Below are positions 45,614 to 58,250 of a DNA stretch of 64,000 nucleotides, piece by piece; within the stretch, counting starts at the first letter, position 1; each line of letters begins with the position of its first letter. The stretch is taken from the NCBI GenBank assembly GCA_037954665.1, contig JBBMOL010000138.1:620001-684000 (forward strand). The letters are read 5' to 3'. The stretch comes from Laguncularia racemosa (lineage: Eukaryota; Streptophyta; Magnoliopsida; Myrtales; Combretaceae). Under the pieces are notes generated by a model that did no database searches, was not told the DNA's origin, and was given only the letters and a program-made list of their open reading frames with translations. The position numbers and the translations under genes are program-made.

Positions 45614-48302
45614 CTAAATAAATTGACATTCAAAACTTCTCAATAAATGACAAAATTGCATGTATATATACAGAATATCATAAATGCAATGTCGAACGTG
45701 ATGAGCATATTCTTCTATTATGAACCCCCTCCTCCCCCCCTCTGCGCAAAGTCCACATGTGATTTGATCTGAACACTTCCTAATGTCCATCTCCATGTGA
45801 TATCTTTTCTGCCTTGGCTTTCCCTTCTTTTGTACAAGGTCTCCCCTTAGGCGGAGTGACAGGAAGTGCACTAGCTCCCAATCCAACTTGTCCCCTATAA
45901 GCATGAAGTGCATCGTATATGTTTGGTCATGATGTGTCCATTTGTACAAATCAGGTATAGAATGTGTCATCTCAAGCCTAAACAAGGAGGTCACTGCATA
46001 TGCGTAAGATCATGGAATTATGTATATTTGCCACTTCTGGTAACTGCATGTGTTGTGGGTAAAGTCAACAACATGCATTTGGCTCCTTCCCCTTAACTCG
46101 CTAGCAATGCGATGACTACCAGTGAGGACTTCAAAAACTTTGGCGTACTTGTTGTAGTCGATGACCCTATGGTTGTTAGCTCGTGAACTCCATCGATCGA
46201 TTTTTTCGATTGTATATTTGGTGAAAATTCTACCATTTGCTATATTCTTCAATGCCTTCGTTTGCTTCTGGATGAAGTACTCAATGTAATTATAGAACAT
46301 TTTCTTCATTAAAGTAGTTATAGGTAACCCTCGAGCCCCCTTCAATATGGAATTATAGCTTTCAACAATATTGGAGGTCATATACCCAAACCGATAGCAA
46401 CGGTCATGAGCTAGTGTTCACATATCTAATGGCACATCGTTAAACCAGTCTAACACATCCGGCTTAATCATCCTCACCTGCTCTATCACATAATTTAACT
46501 TGTGAGATTGTGTTTATAACCTGGCATATGTGACAAACTTTTTTGCATTGGATGTTTTTATGTTGTGAGTTGAAGTTGCTCACAATGTGTCAGAGGTAGA
46601 ACCTCTACGCCACAAATGGAGGCCATCGTCTATTCGCTACTTCTTGGACTGCTGATTTGATGCCTACATGTCTATCTGATATGAGGCAAATAGTTTCACG
46701 ACCTTTACGGTTGCTGACCACATATTCCTTCAGTTTCCTCAAAAACCAGCCCCATGTCTCAACTGTCTCTTGATCAACCAGAGCAAATGTCAACGGAAAT
46801 ATATGGTTGTTTCCATCAACGTTACAAGCAACTAGCAACTTGTCAGTGTACTTCCCATACAGAAAAGTGGCATTAATGGTAACAACAGGTTTGAGGAATC
46901 TCTATGCTACGGTGTATGGCCTAAAGGCCTAGAATACCCATTTGAAAGTAGACACACTGGGGGTACTTAATCTACTCCACCCCCAATCTATTCGTATTCC
47001 GGGATTTGTATTTTCTATTGCATTGAGAAGTTTTGACAGTTCATTGCAAGACTTCTCCCAATTCCTGTACATGAGCTCGATGGCCTGTTTCTTTCCCCCC
47101 CAAACCTGTCTCCTGCTGATCTTGTAGCCAAATTCCTATTTGACAACAAAAGTCAGCTTGGCTAGCTTCATATCAGGATTCTCCCTAAGAAGATTTACAA
47201 ATCGATTGGCAAAGATATTGCAATCTAGCTGTATGTGATCTTGACTAATTAGCGGGTTATTGCATATGTGTAGACCCTTGAATCTCATCACCACGAACAT
47301 GCCCTCCAACTTCTTCTTTCGGGCCCACAGCCTCCATTTACAACCGTCGTCCCTTTTCAAACAATAAACATATCACAGCAATGGACTGAACTCTACAATA
47401 GTGAAGTTGCAATGGTTCTTCACATGTCAAGACTTCATTGCTTAAATGACATCTGCTTTCATCTTGAATCCCATGCTTCTACAGAAATCGTCACTATTGC
47501 TCAAACTACTGCAAAGATTGGTTTGCTCTTGCTCAAAATAAATGTAACCACAATCGCCCCCATAATTGTAATACAGAATAGGATCTTTAACTTGCATGGT
47601 TAGTCGTTTAGCTTGCTTTGCTTAATATATTGGCTATCTCGAGTAGGTATGTACGGTTGGAGACTCTTCTTTCGATACTTCATCCCCTTCAATCTCTTCA
47701 TTCAAACTCTCCTCGTTATCGCTACTCTCCTACGCAACACTCATTCCACCATCGGTGTCAATTGTAGCCTCCGCTCTCGCATGAACCATGTACGGATCTC
47801 GTATGTTTGGTTGTTGTAATACTAGAGTAATTGCTTTATCTATGTCATCCTCTTTGTTCACTTCCATTGAGGTTGGAATTGAGGGTTGAAATGTCGACGG
47901 CTCTAGTTACATTTCTACAATGTCATGTGATGACTATGGTTGATTGCTTGTATCAAATGTTTGCTTTACCGAGGGGCCCCTCGAATTGTCAAAAATTCTG
48001 ATGAATAATTGTTATATGCTACAATCTCCATATGATTCAACTATTTTAATAAAATTTTCAACATCATCGTCGTCTTTGATTGCCATCAACGCATAACATG
48101 TATAATCCTCATGGAACAAATGATGTTTGTGAATTATCTCAATCCCCACTTCGGTTGGATCAACTCCGATGCTGTGACATATTTTGTATAAAAATTCGTT
48201 GTAGTTGATGTTTTTCTTTATTTTCAACATCTTTACTAGATCTCTATCATACTCCGACCTCCCATTATCGAGCATAATATTTCCAAATGCATAGATTATC
48301 AA
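45614..48302 (-). pseudogene. MULE (MuDR-type) transposase, decayed
   Basis: Reading the - strand from 48302: an N-terminal MULE domain (MIIYAFGNIMLDNGRSEYDR, 48302-48012); a DNA-binding region (47360-47136) with CKWRLWARKK and an H-I-C end; the DDE catalytic core from about 46905 (NATFLYGKYTDKLLVACNVD, FALVDQETVETWGWFLRKL, ISDRHVGIKSAV); then MTSNIVESYNSILKGARGLP (46381-46010) and a C-terminal SWIM-like region to 45614. Defects: stops separate the blocks; Asn (codon 46872-46874) replaces the first catalytic Asp; the SWIM motif has lost its Cys (TGA) and His (Tyr) near 46000. The transposase is non-functional. It converges with the PMD gene on the + strand. Confidence 0.85.
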
Positions 48303-48873
48303 CTTTGTGTAATCACCATTTTTTTCCTATTCATAGTATATATAAATTATAAGCTTTTAAATAAATATGACAATTTCCAATAACAACATTATAAAAATTT
48401 CAAAAAAAAATAAAAAATTCCCATAACATTTGAAATATTAATTTTTTCCCCATTATTGCCAAATGATTATTTTCTAAAAATTTGTGAGATGTTATTTTTT
48501 AATAACATTTTTGTTGCTAAAAATTCTAACCATTTTCATATCATTTTACAACACTATAAAAATTATTCCACATTCTAGATAATACAAATTTTCATTAAAA
48601 TATTTTTTTTTATATTTTCAATAATATTTATATGTAAAAAATTCTTGTCATTACTCATTTTAATTTTAATTTTAATTTTCCTTCGATTATTTGCAAACAA
48701 TTTTTTTTTCTAAATATTTGTCAGATATTAATTTTTAATTATATTTTCCACTAAATTTTTCAAAAAATTTTGTGTAATACTGTAATGATTATTCCACATT
48801 CTATATATTTCACATCCTTTACAATATAAATCCTCATTCTAATACAAAATTTAATATTACATGTTACACATTG

Positions 48874-48875
<2 letters not shown>

Positions 48876-48905
<30 letters not shown>
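48876..48905 (+). repeat. (AT)n microsatellite
   Basis: An uninterrupted AT run within the AT-rich non-coding part of the MULE. Confidence 0.9.
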
Positions 48906-48912
<7 letters not shown>

Positions 48913-49394
48913 TTAATAAATTATAATATAACAATACTGAGTAACATTTTTAATAAAATATACAATTATATTAATATTTTTCTAAAATCTTATATCAAAT
49001 ACAAATACAAATAAAAAAACTTCAACTTTTTTTTTTTAAAAAAAATACCACAATTGATTAACTATTCAGAAATACTTAGATTTAAGCAAATCTTTTCTTT
49101 CTTGTGCATAATCACTTCTTTTTCTCCCTCTTCTTGCGTGCGAGCGAGAGAAAAACTAGATCTGGATGAGTGGATATTTTCTCTGTGTTATGTGTTTCTT
49201 TATGTTTTTTACTCTTACTATATATATTTTTTTAGTTTCTGTACTATTATCACATATTTATAAATCAATGGTGAGTATAAATAGAATAAAAAATTGGATT
49301 GTGGGATTAGATAGTAATTTGTATTGAAGGCACAAATTGGAGCTGCACCTTCAACTAAAAAATTTCCAGTATCTTTAAAGGTGCATACACGATC

Positions 49395-49484
49395 TGCGAC
49401 GTCACAATCTATTTTAGTAATAATTTTTATGAATATAATATTTATATAATTTTTTTTAAATAACAATATTTAAGTATGTAACCC
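49395..49484 (-). repeat. Right terminal inverted repeat of MULE
   Basis: The reverse complement starts GGGTTACATACTTAAATATT and matches 42141-42224. Confidence 0.85.
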
Positions 49485-49492
49485 ATATATAT

Positions 49493-49911
49493 ATATATAA
49501 CACTATTATCAAGGATAGGAATAATATGAAAAGGACTAAAACATGAGACAAAAGACCTTTATATTAATGTGTACCAGCTTGCAAAATTGGAAGGTCCACA
49601 TACTTGCAAGTTCACGCCCAGATATAGATATTTCAAAGATGTATGGAGGATGTCCATTCCTTATTGAAAGCCACTAGCCCAACATTATGCAATTTAAAGC
49701 CCACCGATCAAAAGCAGATGAAGATGACGTGTCAGTGCCTATGATTCTTACGAACGGAGAGAAATCAAAGGAAACGTAGGGGGGGAGACGAAATCACGAA
49801 CCGAGAGAACATATTTTTACGGACAAAAACAGAATTGGGAATGTGACCAGGCAAAAATAATTCACTTCGAAGACCACCAAGATAGAGATTTTATTTGGAA
49901 ATTTAATTGTT
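49493..49911. other. Spacer between MULE and gypsy element
   Basis: About 420 bp with no recognised gene or repeat. Confidence 0.4.
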
Positions 49912-50512
49912 TGAGACAAGGAATTAGGAAATGAAAGAAAATCAATGCAGCAATGGAATGAACCTCGTATGCAAGGCTAGCTCGGATGCACGCTTATCAA
50001 ATGGAGACAGTAAATTATATTCTATTGTATTAGATATCCTCTTCTGCTTTCCATTCATACATGTAATACTATCCTCCTTTCTTTTTTTCTCTTCTCTAAA
50101 CAGTTACATAAAATTACTATATAGGTGCTTAACTAATTGACATATCAGACTAGCCATGTGCAATTAGTTATATGCATAAAGATCTGGAGAATAATTCTCC
50201 CTAACTGACCATGGACCTATTAGTATTATTATTAATTTTTTTTCTATGAGCCATAACCGAAACCCACAACAGCCTATCCTTCCAGCTCGTATCCATTTCT
50301 GCAAGCTTGCCCATAATTCTCTCAGCAGGCCCAAACCTCCACGGCCCATGTCCACTTTTGCGCCCACTGACAATCCTAACCCCATCGAACAACTGTATCC
50401 CTTAGTTCACTTTCCCTTCTCCCCTGTCTTGTCCGTCTGGCACGATTCACTTTCCCTTCCCTCTGTCTGTTTGTCTGGCCGCGATGAGACCTCTAACCCT
50501 AATTCCCCATCA
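49912..50512 (-). repeat. 3' LTR of the gypsy element
   Basis: On the + strand it runs from TGAGACAAGG to CCCCATCA (TG..CA). It aligns end to end with 54918-55521. Confidence 0.92.
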
Positions 50513-53500
50513 TAGTCCCTCCGTCTAAAATTTCCCTTATCCACAAGGGTGCATGAGGAAACCTAAGCTTCAGATCTACTAAAAATTCCCACGTCGCATC
50601 TGAAAGCGGTCGATCTTTCCACGGAGTAAGTCCCATGGTGTCTGCTTGGTTTCCCCTTTTAATCATTTTTCCTTCCAAAATTTGAATAGGTTCTAACTCT
50701 TCTTCTTCCTTTGTGACAGGTAGCGACGACAAGCAGTCCTTTCTCTGGCTGTGGAAAAGCTTGAGTTGCGAAACATGGAAGGTGGGGTGGATATTCGCCT
50801 CGCTCGGAAGATCTAAACGGTAAGCCACTTTACCAATCTTGTCTATTATCTTATATGGCCCGTAGAACTTAGGTGATAGCTTTTGATTAGGTATCTTCCT
50901 TACACTCACCTGTTTATAGGGTTGTATTTTTAATAATACCCAATCCCCTATGTTGAACTCTCTTTTGGTCCTCTTCTTGTCAGCCTGCTGCTTCATCCGG
51001 TTTTGAGCTCTTTTTAGATGGAATTTTAGTATGCGTATAGTGTCTTCCCTTCCAGTTAGCATACTGTCAACAGTGGCGTTCCTAGAATCCTTAGGAATGT
51101 AAGGGAGGTGTAGTGGAGGCGGATATCCGTATAGGATCTCAAAGGGTGTCTTCTTAGCACTAACATGGTAGTTAGTGTTGTACCAAAATTCAGCTAAAGA
51201 TAGGTACTGTCCCTATTTCTTAGGGTTGTCACTTGTCATACACCTCAAGTAAGTCTCCAAGCATCTATTAACTATCTCTGTCTGGCCATCCGTCTGCGGA
51301 TGATATGCCATTGACAAATTTAGCTCAACTCCTTGCAACCTAAAGAACTCTTTCCAAAATTGACTAACAAACACAGGGTCCCTGTCACTGGTGATGCTTT
51401 CGAGCATTCCATGCAATTTGTACACACAATCTAGATATAATTGTGCCACTTGTGGAGCTGAGTAAGGATGTGGAAGTGACATGAAATGAGCATACTTGCT
51501 CAGGCGGTCCACCATTACCATAATTACCTCTCGTCCATTAGACTTAGGCAGTCCCTCAATGAAGTTCATGGTTACCTTCGCCCAACAAGTATTTGGTATT
51601 GGCAGCGGCTGTAACAACCCTGGCAGGGCCACGTGCTCAAACTTGTGTCTCTGGCAAACCTCACACTCCCTTACATATTGCCTCACATCACGCTCTAACT
51701 TGGGCCAATAGAAGACATAATTTATCTTCTTATAGGTAGTATAAGCCCCTGAGTGTCCTCTTAATACTCCATCATGGTACATCTTCAGTTATTTCCTTCT
51801 AAGTTCAACAGATGGCCCCACTACACACCTGTCCTTCCTCCTTAACAGCCCCTGATCTAAGGTGAAATGCCTACAATCTTCTCCCTTCCTGAGGTGATCC
51901 AGTGTGTTTTGGTAACCCCCAGGGAGATACCAACTGTTCCTCAGTTCCTCCACCAATTCTGGAGTGGTGGCAGTGATTGCTATTGCATTCAGTTCCAACT
52001 GTCCCATTCTGGACAAGGCGTCAGCTGCTTGATTAGTTCGACCACTTTTATACCTTATGTCGTAATCCATGCCTAGCAGCTTGGTTAGCCATTTGTGTTG
52101 GCTAGAAGTAACTAACCTTTGTTCCAGTAGGTGTTTCAAACTCTGATGATCTATCTTGCTGACAAAGTGTCTTCCCATTAGGTAGTGTCTCCACCTCTCA
52201 ACTGCATAAACCAGGGCTAGGAGTTCCTTCTCATACACAGACATTCCTTACTGCCTACTGTTTAAGGTTTTGCTAAGATAAGTTATGGGATGATGCTCTT
52301 GAATCAAAACAGCTCCCACTCCTTCTCCACTAGCATCCGTTTCCACCACAAACTCCTTACTATAGTCAAGAAGTTTTAAAACTGGTGAGCTTGATAAGGC
52401 GACCTTAAGCCTTTCAAAAGCAAGCTGACAATCATCATTCCACTTAAAATTTTCCTTCTTCAACGATAATGTGAGGGGCCTGGTGATGACACTATACCCC
52501 CTGATGAATCGCCTATAATAACCCGATAGTCCTAAGAATTCCCTCAGTTGCCTTAAATTCTTTAGGATGGTCCAGTTAACAATTGACTCTATCTTCCTTG
52601 GGTCGGTAGCCACTCCCTCCCCAGTTATAATGTATCCCAAGTACTCCACCTTAGTAACCCCGAAAGTGCACTTGGATCTTTTCAAGTAAAGCTGCTCCTG
52701 CTTCAAAACCTTAAACACTGCCCTCAAGTGTACCCCATGCTCTTCCAAATCCTTGCTGTAGACTAATATATCGTCAAAAAATACTAGGACAAATTTCCTT
52801 AAGTAGGCCTTAAAAACCTGATTTATAAGGCCTTGGAATGTTGAAGGGGCGTTGGTTAAGCCAAAAGGCATAACCAAGAATTCGTAATGCCCTCGTGTGT
52901 CTTAAATGCTGTCTTGTAAACATCTTCAGGGTGCATCCTGATTTGGTGATACCCCGACCTCAAGTCCAACTTGCTAAAGTAAGCAGCCCCACTTAGCTCA
53001 TCAAATAGATCCTCTATTATATGAATTGGAAACCTGTCCTTGACGGTTAGGTTGTTTAATTTACGATAATCAACGCACATTCGCCAAGTGTTGTCCTTTT
53101 TCTTCACCAAAACAATCGGCGAGGCAAAAGGACTGTGGCTGTGTCTTATTATTCCACTCAAGAGCATTTCTTTCACCATATCTTCTAAGACAATCTTCTG
53201 CATGGAAGAGTGTCGGTAGGGTTGAATATTGACAACCCTTGAGCCTTCTTGCAAGGGAATTCTGTGATCAAAAGCCCTCTGTGGTGGTAACTCATGTGGC
53301 TCTTCAAAAAGGTCACGAAATTCCTCTAGTAGATCCAACAGTACTAGATGCAGTTTCTGTTGCTTCCTTCTTTCATCCTCCTCAGTTAGAGCTCGGACTA
53401 TCCAACATTGGCAATGTAGCGCTCCATTCCCTTCAAATATCTTGGATAGCTCGCTTGCTCTAACAACCTTAAGTCGCTCCCTATCCGCTGTCAATTCACA

Positions 53501-53811
53501 CTCACGACCATTCCAAATAAAACCCATGGTTAAGTGCTGAAAATTCCAACGGATTGTGCCTAATGACCTTAACCATGGCACTCCCAGAATCATGTCACAG
53601 CCAGACAAGGTCAGTAAGTATACTTCTGCTGTGAATTCATGTCCTTGTAAGTGCTAGATAAGCTAGTACCATCTGCCAATGTTACCTTAAGGGAAGGAAC
53701 ATCAGAGAAAGGGCAATTAAGCCCATTGGCCAAGCATTCATCAATAAAATTTAGTAAGCTACCGGTGTCAACAAGTATGCTCAGCCTTCTTTTCTTGTAA
53801 TACCCACTCAC
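50499..53811 (-). pseudogene. Ty3/gypsy pol (protease-RT-RNase H-integrase), broken
   Basis: On the - strand: protease with DTGS (about 53770; LSILVDTGSLLNFID) and an SGCDMILGVPWL block at 53608; reverse transcriptase with KLDLRSGYHQIRM (near 52950), then FVLVFFDDILVYS (near 52780); RNase H with ETDASGEGVGAVL (near 52340); integrase with CEVCQRHK (near 51660), VMVDRLSKYAHF, SDRDPVF and AYHPQTDGQTE (near 51300). The C-terminal part ends in LSDATWEFLVDL near 50550, a chromodomain-like tail. Breaks: a stop near 53635, a frameshift near 52870, stops near 52245, 51786 and 51210. In the integrase core the usual MDFI reads MNFI, so the first catalytic Asp is lost as well. The last frame ends 14 nt inside the 3' LTR. 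Confidence 0.93.
50514..50523 (-). other. Polypurine tract of the gypsy element
   Basis: In the element's sense direction, GGAGGGAC lies a few bases before the 3' LTR, the expected place for plus-strand priming. The tract is short. Confidence 0.5.
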
Positions 53812-53844
53812 CTTTAGCCTCTACCAACAACATATTCAACCTTT

Positions 53845-54892
53845 TCTTGCACCTATGACCTAGACCAAAAGGTTCATCACACCAAAAACATTGTTTTTTC
53901 CTTCTCTTTTCTTCTAGTTCCTCAGGGATAAGTCTTTTGGTAAGTCGTGTTTGTGGGTTGATGGAGTTTGATGGTTTAGAAGTGTGGCTAGGTGTTTGAG
54001 AGTTCTTAATGTTGGCAGTAGTGATTGGTATGTTCCTGGTGTAAGATGGGATTTGGTTGGATGGGGATTATGTGTAAGAATTGGCTAGGTTGGTTGTTGG
54101 GTTTAGGCGGGGTGTTTTAAGGTATTATCTAGTGGAAAGGAGGTTCGCTTCTTGCAATTTGGCTAAGGAATAGGTCTCTTGCAGTGTTTGGGGATTAAAC
54201 ATGCGTATAGGGTATTGTATGGAAGGGTGTAGCCCACTCAAGAAACAACTTATCAAGTAGCTCCCAGGTAGCTTGACATGAGTTACCAAGTGTTCAAATT
54301 CTTCCTGGTAATCTTATAGAGTTCCATCTTGATGTAATTCCTTAAGTTCTACCATCGGATCTTCATACGCCTTCTTCTTAAATCTAGCTTGTAATGCCTT
54401 AACCAACTCATTCCAAGTGACAGCATGGTGACCCTCAAAAGTCTGAATGTATGAATGATACCACTTCAAAGCCTTCCCCTCTAAATATATGGCAGCCAAC
54501 CTAATCTTCCAGTCCTCCAGAGTTGAATCAATTTCAAAGTATTGATGTGCCTTGTATAACCAGTCCTTAATGTCATTACCATCAAAAGATGGAAAATCTA
54601 CCCTAGGTGCCCGTGTTTGCAAATGGTTCTCTACAGCTACAGTATGAGCTAGTGCTAACCCATGTTTATCATCAGTTTCAAGTAACTTACCAGAATCTAT
54701 TGTCGTGGAGCCAGATGCTTCCAACTTGTCAGATTTACTGGTCTTCAATTCGGCAATGGTCAGTATCTGTTGATCCATCAGCTCTTGCATTCTCTTGAGT
54801 GTGTCGTGGATGGGTTTAAGAGCTTCTTCAGTGTGCTCCTTCACAGCATTACGCACGGCCTCATCAAGCTTCTTGGTTTCACGAGTCTCCAT
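53845..54892 (-). pseudogene. Ty3/gypsy gag, truncated by a stop
   Basis: It starts at an ATG (METRETKKLDEAVRNAVKEH) about 25 bp downstream of the 5' LTR. It shows the gypsy gag core (DWLYKAHQYFEID, AAIYLEGKALKWYHSY, TWNELVKALQARF) and is stopped after residue 193, near 54312. Beyond the stop the same frame continues and reaches a zinc knuckle CFWCDEPFGLGHRC near 53850-53895. An amphipathic N terminus rich in Glu/Lys suggests a coiled coil. The stop alone would prevent a normal Gag. Confidence 0.85.
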
Positions 54893-54904
54893 GGCAACAA
54901 CCAG

Positions 54905-54916
54905 CTCTGATACCAG
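54905..54916 (-). other. Primer-binding site (initiator tRNA-Met type)
   Basis: In the sense of the element, TGGTATCAGAGC lies directly after the 5' LTR. This is the usual plant iMet-tRNA complementary sequence. Confidence 0.85.
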
Positions 54917-54917
54917 A

Positions 54918-55521
54918 TGAGATAAGGAATTAGGAAATGAAAGAAAATCAATGCAGCAATGGAATGAACCTCGTATGTAAGGCTAGATCGAATGCAAGCT
55001 TATCAAATGGAGAGAGTAAATTGTATTCTATTGTATTAGATATCCTCTTTTGCTTTCCATTCATACATGTAATACTATCATCCTTCCATTTTTTTTTTCT
55101 CTCTCTCTAAACAGTTACATAAAATAATGTATAGGTGCTTAACTAATTGACACATCGGATTAGCCATGTGCAATTAGTTATATGCATAAAGATCTAGAGA
55201 ATAATTCTCCCTAACTGACCATGGACCTATTAGTATTATTATTAATTTTTTTCTGTGAGCCATAACCAAAACCCACAACAGCCCATCCTTCCAGCTCGTA
55301 TCCATTTCTGCAAGCCCGCCCATAATTCCCTCAATAGGCCCAAACCTCCTCAGCCCATGTCCACTTCTACGCCCACCGACAATCCTAACCCCACCGAACA
55401 GCTGTATCCCTTAGTTCACTTTCCCTTCTCCTCTGTCTTGTCCGTCTGGCACGATTCACTTTCCCTTCCCTCTGTCTGTCTGTCTGGCCGCAATGAGACC
55501 TCTAACCCTAATTCCCCGTCA
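54918..55521 (-). repeat. 5' LTR of the gypsy element
   Basis: On the + strand it runs from TGAGATAAGG to CCCCGTCA. It is about 93% identical by eye to 49912-50512. Confidence 0.92.
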
Positions 55522-55954
55522 CATTGTTCCATCTTGTAATTAGAAACTTTGATTCTTTAATAGATTCTTCGATGGATTATCTTATACATTGTTTTTATTT
55601 GTTGATGTGTCTTTTTTATTTAATCATGTGCTAAATTTTTGTGTGTAGAAAATTGATGATAATATATTTAAATTATTCTTGTTATGAATCTTGATATTGT
55701 AACTATGTATTTAGGGCTCAAAATATATGATTATAGAATGTCTTATTAAACTAGAAAAATATTTAGGACTAATGAAGATTCTTGTTTAATTAAGTTAGTT
55801 TAATCGAAAGATTTACTATCTTTAATTGAACTGAGTCTAGAATTAAGGCTTAATGTGATGTTTTCATTAATTTCTTATTAAAGGAAATTAGGAGAAATTA
55901 ATTTATAACACTAGTAAATTAAATTCGAAAGAGGAATAATTGTTAATTTAATCT

Positions 55955-56092
55955 TGATTTGACTAGAGGAATCTAGGAATTAATTAATTAGTTGATTGAT
56001 CATTTATTGATTCAAAAGTGGATGATTTGACTAGAGGAATCTAAAAATTAATTGGTTGATTGATCATTTATTGATTCAAAAGTTGATTTAAA
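55955..56092 (+). repeat. Two-copy tandem repeat, about 68 bp
   Basis: 'tttgactagaggaatcta' occurs at 55959 and 56027, each followed by 'ttgattgatcatttattgattcaaaag'. The second copy lacks four bases. Confidence 0.8.
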
Positions 56093-58250
56093 TTATTATA
56101 TCATAGAAAGGACTTTAGTACTCAAAAGAGAAATAAAGAATTTTAGCAAATTCAAAAGAATAACTAAGCAACTAAATATAATTATAATACGATTAGTATA
56201 TTAGGTGGATTCAATTTTTCAATATCTTTATTGATTGAATTAAGAACAATTTATTTTAGTGATCATTTTAATTTTGTTGTTAGTGTTAGTTAGCATTAGT
56301 ATATATTTTTTCATTTTAGAATTTTTTGTGTACTTAGATAATAATAAAATTGATATTAGTTTGGTAATTAATTTAATTACCACGGGAACGACAAGCCTAT
56401 TCCTTTTATGTTACTTGATCAACCTAATATACTTGCTAGTAATTTGCATTTATAAAATTTTCACAGATTAAAGTGTCATTATGGGTCCTCTTACAAAAAC
56501 CCAAAAAAAAAAATTTACTTGCTAGTAATCCTCTTGGTATTGTTGTTACATCAACCATTGTTAAGAGACCTAATTAATTAAATTAAATTAAATTTTCTTT
56601 TATTTATATTGTATAAGAACAGTCATTTTTCCAGGTAAATATTATCTTTCCTCAACAGTGCAAGCAAATTTTACATAAATCTGGAAGCTGTAGAAACAAA
56701 TACAAATTTAAAAATAAAATCTAGTATTTAAAACTTACCATTAAAACTAGTGGACTGACTTAATTTATAAATTTGCACCACGTGACCGGTTTTCCTTACA
56801 ATTTAAAAGAAGGAAAACAACAATATAATGTCAATAGATTATGCCAAATTGCCTATTAGATAAATATATGCTTTCCCCTACCTTGAGCATGTCCCTGTTA
56901 ATTACATATATATACTAAATCTAATAGAACAAACTTTCATAATTATACATTAGTTCCTTGTCCTTGTGTTGTGATTATTAAAAACACACTCAAAATAGGA
57001 GTTAAAAACAGCAAATATCTATTGATACCTATTCTGGGCTGATTAACATATGGTAATATCAAGTGTTTTAATATAGGCTTTGTTTAACTATGTGATAATC
57101 CTATTCTTTCATACATGATATATCAAAAAGTGAATAGTCAACAGGGAGACTTAACAAAGAATTACATCTTTCTTATATTTTGCACAATTCAAGGAGAGAA
57201 TTTCAACAAAACAAGGACGACGATCATGTAGTGTAAAAGGGAAAAAAAGAACAAAAAAAAAATGAAAATGGGATGGGCAATTTGTATTTGAAACACTTCA
57301 GGAAGACTTTCTCTCGCTTGCAAGTTCATCCAAACATAAACTACTGCTGCTTCTATAAATATAATAAACAATTAACATTTACTATACCTCTTTATACCTA
57401 TAGGATGTTTATACACGTCAACTCAAGTTTATATTTGTTTTTCTGAAAAAACTTTATCCCAACCCAAAAGATTAATAAACGAAAAGAACCAACAGTAGTG
57501 ACAATTGGATACTAATTGAACCGCTGCAGTGCTAAACCTGCTAATAATTGCAAGTTGCAACACAACTTGGAAACTTTCTAGTAACGCCCGAGTATAAGAA
57601 ACTATACGACCACAGCACCACTTGTTACTGTAAATAACCTTTGCTTTAACAAAAGTTATGGAAAATGCATAGCACTTTCATAAGGACGAGTGAAATAGAA
57701 CCCACCTAAATTGAAATTAATCGATATTTGAAAGGGAATTAATTCAACGAGAGAAACCATGGACTAAATAGGTGATCTAACGTGCTGGGAACTGAACTAG
57801 GCACAGAGGCTGGCTCCAATTGAAAACGAAAATGACAACACTGGAAAAACCGAACAGAAATAGTATGACTGCACCTCACAATAAATTTCCACATTCATAG
57901 TGCAGATTCCAATAGAAACACTATAATTTGTAGAACACCATTCTTATAGTTACACAATAGACTTCCTGCTGTAGTCGTACCACTCTCATGCAGCATCATA
58001 ATTATTCTAACACTCAGTCCTCTTGGCTAGTAAAGAAAAGGTCGGAAGCAAGCAACAGCAACATTCATTTAAGAAAACATCTAGACAGTAGATGATACAC
58101 GAAAATTTTCTGCTTCAGTAAAACCCAAGAATCTACTGAAGTAGGAACTTTTAACAATCACTGAAAAATTGCCTCGATAGAACAGATATACAGATCAAAG
58201 AAGAATCACCTAAGATACATTTTCACAGCTAGAGTAGGAAAGAAACCAGA
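56093..58250. other. Intergenic, no gene recognised
   Basis: Short frames (for example 56259-56471 and 57189-57371) are hydrophobic by composition and carry no motif. The part nearest 58250 may include downstream sequence of the ARF-GAP gene. Confidence 0.45.

Larger units (their letters stand above)
42141..49484. mobile_element. Mutator-like element (MULE) carrying a plant mobile domain gene
   Basis: A 7344-bp element is bounded by inverted repeats (left 42141-42224, right 49395-49484) that both begin GGGTTA and share the phrases 'acttaaatattgttattt' and 'tataaatattatat'. ATATATAT flanks both ends; it may be the target duplication, but the surrounding TA-rich sequence makes it weak evidence. 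Contents from left: an AT-rich 146-bp-period array, a decayed PMD gene on + (43750-45200), a decayed MULE transposase on - (45614-48302), then AT-rich non-coding DNA with an (AT)n run. The two genes are convergent. Its TIRs resemble the ends of the 429-bp MITE upstream of eIF2D. Confidence 0.85.
49912..55521 (-). mobile_element. Ty3/gypsy LTR retrotransposon, nearly full length (5.6 kb)
   Basis: Two LTRs of about 600 bp bound a - strand gag-pol of the gypsy order (protease, reverse transcriptase, RNase H, integrase). The primer-binding site matches plant initiator tRNA-Met. ATTGTT occurs directly before the left LTR (49906-49911) and, after one extra C, beyond the right LTR (55523-55528); this is probably the target duplication. 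The LTRs differ at roughly 40 of 600 positions by eye (about 93% identity), mostly C/T and G/A changes. The coding part has several stops and a frameshift, so the copy is not autonomous. Confidence 0.93.

Noticed and set aside
49054..49466. 69-codon (+) and 82-codon (-) frames at the right end of the MULE
   Set aside because: They are AT-rich chance frames overlapping the terminal inverted repeat.
49912..55521. A plant pararetrovirus (caulimovirus) integrant
   Set aside because: Two LTRs, a primer-binding site beside an LTR, and an integrase after RNase H identify a Ty3/gypsy retrotransposon. No movement or coat-protein region is present.
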